Assembly: GCA_963702925.1 (NCBI GenBank)
Contig: OY969771.1
Span: 806,001 to 870,000 of the forward strand
DNA: 64,000 nucleotides
Source of the DNA: CAIKMD01 sp963702925
GTDB lineage: Bacteria; Pseudomonadota; Alphaproteobacteria; ATCC43930; CGMCC-115725
Reading direction: 5' to 3'
Position 1 is the first letter of the stretch. Every line of letters starts with the position of its first letter. This document shows, one piece after another, positions 62,145-64,000 of this stretch. Below the pieces are notes generated by a model. The model was given only the letters and a program-made list of their open reading frames with translations, was not told the origin of the DNA and did no database searches. Position numbers and translations under genes: made by a program.

Positions 62145-63299
62145 ATGGTAATGCGTCCGACCGTCTTGCAGATCGGCGCGCGCTGGTTTCCAGAGGTACG
62201 AACCGGGCTGGAGCGCTATTACTACGATCTGGTCCGACATCTCCCTGCCGCCGGGTTTGACGTTCGCGGCTTGGTTCTCGCCTCCGCAGAGCCCGCCGGC
62301 GAGCCGGGACTCGACATCGGCGCCTATGCGCGGCCCGGGGGCCCGATGCCGAAGCGCCTGCTCTCGCTGCGCAGCGCAACTCAAACAAGCCTTCGATCTC
62401 ATCATGTGTCGGTAATGGGTTGCCATTACCCGCTCTATGGCTTTCCCATTCTCGATATGATAGGCATGGTTCCGACGGTCTTTCATTTCCATGGACCTTG
62501 GGCCGCCGAGGGCCAGGCTGAACGCAACTCGCTGCCGGCATGGCTGACGAAGCGATGTATCGAGCAAATCCTCTACCGGCACCCAGCGAAATTCGTGGTC
62601 TTGTCGCGCGCTTTTCGCGACATCCTGGTGCGAACCTATCGAATTCCCGCCGACCGCATTGCCGTCATACCGGGCGGAGTCGACATAGCGCGCTTCAAGA
62701 ACGACCTCGGCAAGAGCGAATCGCGGCAAGCGATCGGATTGCCGACCGACCGACCGATCGTGCTGACGATCCGGCGCCTGGTGCGGCGTGTCGGGATCGA
62801 AAACCTGATCGACGCAATGGCCAACGTCGCGAAACGGATCGCCGAGGTTCTGCTCCTTGTCGGCGGCACCGGGCCGCTTCACGGGGAAATTCAGCAGCAG
62901 ATCGAAAGCCACGGGCTTGAGAACAATGTGCGGTTGCTGGGCAATGTTTCGGATGAACATCTACCGCTGCTTTACCGCGCTGCGGATATTTCGATCGTTC
63001 CCTCCATTGCGCTGGAGGGCTTCGGTTTGACGACCGTCGAATCGCTGGCTTGCGGCACGCCGGTTTTGGTCACGCCGGTTGGTGGACTGCCGGAAGTCGT
63101 CGCCGACCTGTCGCCGAATTTGATTTTAGCCGGCGACCAACCAAAAATATTGTCGGACGGGCTTATCGGCTTTTTCACCGGCGCTTTGCCGGTTCCAGAC
63201 GGCGCCAGCTGCGTCGCCTATGCGCGTCGGCGTTTCGATTGGCCGATCATCGCCCGGCGCGTCGCGGATTTGTATACGGATATTGCCGGCACAGGCTGA
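62145..63299 (+). CDS. GT4-type glycosyltransferase
   Basis: 384 residues from ATG 62145 (or 62151). GT-B: TVLQIGARWFPEVRTGLERY, IAVIPGGVDIARFKNDL, VLTIRRLVRRVGIENLIDAM, and VPSIALEGFGLTTVESLACG, with the donor-site Glu-Gly-Phe-Gly. Specificity unknown. Last plus-strand gene of the second EPS module; convergent with the partial GT2. Confidence 0.87.
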   Translation: MVMRPTVLQIGARWFPEVRTGLERYYYDLVRHLPAAGFDVRGLVLASAEPAGEPGLDIGAYARPGGPMPKRLLSLRSATQTSLRSHHVSVMGCHYPLYGFPILDMIGMVPTVFHFHGPWAAEGQAERNSLPAWLTKRCIEQILYRHPAKFVVLSRAFRDILVRTYRIPADRIAVIPGGVDIARFKNDLGKSESRQAIGLPTDRPIVLTIRRLVRRVGIENLIDAMANVAKRIAEVLLLVGGTGPLHGEIQQQIESHGLENNVRLLGNVSDEHLPLLYRAADISIVPSIALEGFGLTTVESLACGTPVLVTPVGGLPEVVADLSPNLILAGDQPKILSDGLIGFFTGALPVPDGASCVAYARRRFDWPIIARRVADLYTDIAGTG

Positions 63300-63326
63300 T
63301 GTCGGCGGGGCAACAATGGGAACCGA

Positions 63327-64000
63327 TCACCCTTTCTTGGCAAGCGGTTTTATCGGCACTCCCAACCGGAAAAGCAGATAGCTGCTTAGGCCGGTCAATT
63401 CTTGGAGACAGTTGCGTGGCCCAAGCGGAACGAAACGGATCATCCGGCCGATCCAAACGCGGAAATAAACCATCGAGCTGTCGCGGTTGAGCATGAACTT
63501 GGCAATGTAAGCGCCGCGCCCGATAGCATAGGCGCGTTTCAGCGCCTGGATATCCTTGGCCTTGCGGCCGTGATGATGAGCGACCGTCGGTCCCGGCGCG
63601 TATCTCCCCCACCATCCCTCGAAGCTCGCGCGCGCGCACGCATCGACATCCTCGCAATTGAACAGTCCACCGCTGCCCAGATTATCGTCGAAGCCGCCGA
63701 TGTCATCGAGGACTTGCCGCCGAAACAAGAGATTCGCTCCTTGAAGATCGCCTGCCGGCATATAGAGGCGCGGTGGGAAATCGCGCGGGATTGTCGATTC
63801 ATTGATGGTGAAGGGATAATCCTCTGGGTCGTAAAGCGTGATCCGCCCACCCGCAAAGCCGATTTTCGGATCCTCGAAGACCGCCAAGGCCTGATCGACA
63901 TAATCGCTCGCCGGATAACAATCGTCATCGGTGAGCGCGATGATCCGGCCGCGCGCAACGGCTACCCCGGCATTGTGCCCGCGCGCGAGCCCCGGCTTCG
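63327..64000 (-). CDS. Family 2 glycosyltransferase (partial)
   Basis: The C-terminal part of a GT2 gene that runs off the right edge; the visible frame is open to 64000. The GT-A core shows ALTDDDCYP (DXD) and GFAGGRITLYDPEDYPFTIN, then NCEDVDACARASFEG, the expected Glu-Asp region. The N terminus lies outside the window. About 224 codons are visible. Confidence 0.8.
   Translation of the reverse strand, partial: KPGLARGHNAGVAVARGRIIALTDDDCYPASDYVDQALAVFEDPKIGFAGGRITLYDPEDYPFTINESTIPRDFPPRLYMPAGDLQGANLLFRRQVLDDIGGFDDNLGSGGLFNCEDVDACARASFEGWWGRYAPGPTVAHHHGRKAKDIQALKRAYAIGRGAYIAKFMLNRDSSMVYFRVWIGRMIRFVPLGPRNCLQELTGLSSYLLFRLGVPIKPLAKKG

Overview
The window is high-GC DNA with dense, overlapping operons. 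The T2SS, NodPQ-like CysD/CysNC and ExoY/Wzc/Wza-type genes, together with CTGTCAC-type PHO boxes and FixK-type boxes, suggest an alphaproteobacterium, probably Hyphomicrobiales (a Beijerinckiaceae/Methylocystaceae-like relative). That placement is inference from gene content. I saw no tRNA, rRNA, CRISPR array or insertion sequence.

Layout. (1) 1-2.15 kb, minus strand: the N-terminal part of a large filamentous-haemagglutinin-type exoprotein that runs off the left edge. (2) 2.36-4.1 kb: a large secreted PstS-like substrate-binding protein. (3) 4.57-15.2 kb: a type II secretion system, with gspG alone on the plus strand and gspE-F-H-I-J then gspL-M-C-D-K on the minus strand. (4) 15.3-18.2 kb: cysD-cysNC, which make PAPS. 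(5) 18.5-45.5 kb: a first exopolysaccharide (EPS) region with an ExoY-type initiating transferase, Wza-like export lipoprotein, outer-membrane barrel, Wzx flippase, Wzy-like polymerase, Wzc-like co-polymerase, several glycosyltransferases (GT2, GT4, GT61), two methyltransferases, two secreted glycoside hydrolases and three PAPS-type sulfotransferases, one of them fused to a VanZ-like membrane domain. (6) 46-53 kb: a stress island with divergent GroEL, a hibernation-factor/cold-shock fusion, an Fpg/Nei glycosylase, a BCAM0308-family protein, an SbmA/YddA-like ABC exporter and small membrane proteins. Cytochrome c and PAP2 genes lie beside it. (7) 54.4-64 kb: a second EPS module (WcaJ-type initiating transferase, Wzy-like polymerase, a frameshifted Wzc-like protein, three GT4s and a partial GT2).

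How it fits together. CysD/CysNC would supply PAPS to the sulfotransferases, so the likely product of region 5 is a sulfated EPS. Direct repeats with the 7+4+7 architecture of PhoB boxes sit upstream of the second T2SS half-operon, the sulfotransferase-VanZ gene, exoY, the Wza-like gene, a GT4 gene and the haemagglutinin gene, suggesting shared phosphate-starvation control of secretion and EPS. The stress island instead carries FNR/FixK boxes (TTGA-N6-TCAA), one with a -10 at exactly the class II spacing, so it reads as a low-oxygen module. Two genes appear damaged: a DUF4197 gene with an in-frame stop, and the second Wzc-like gene with a one-base frameshift.
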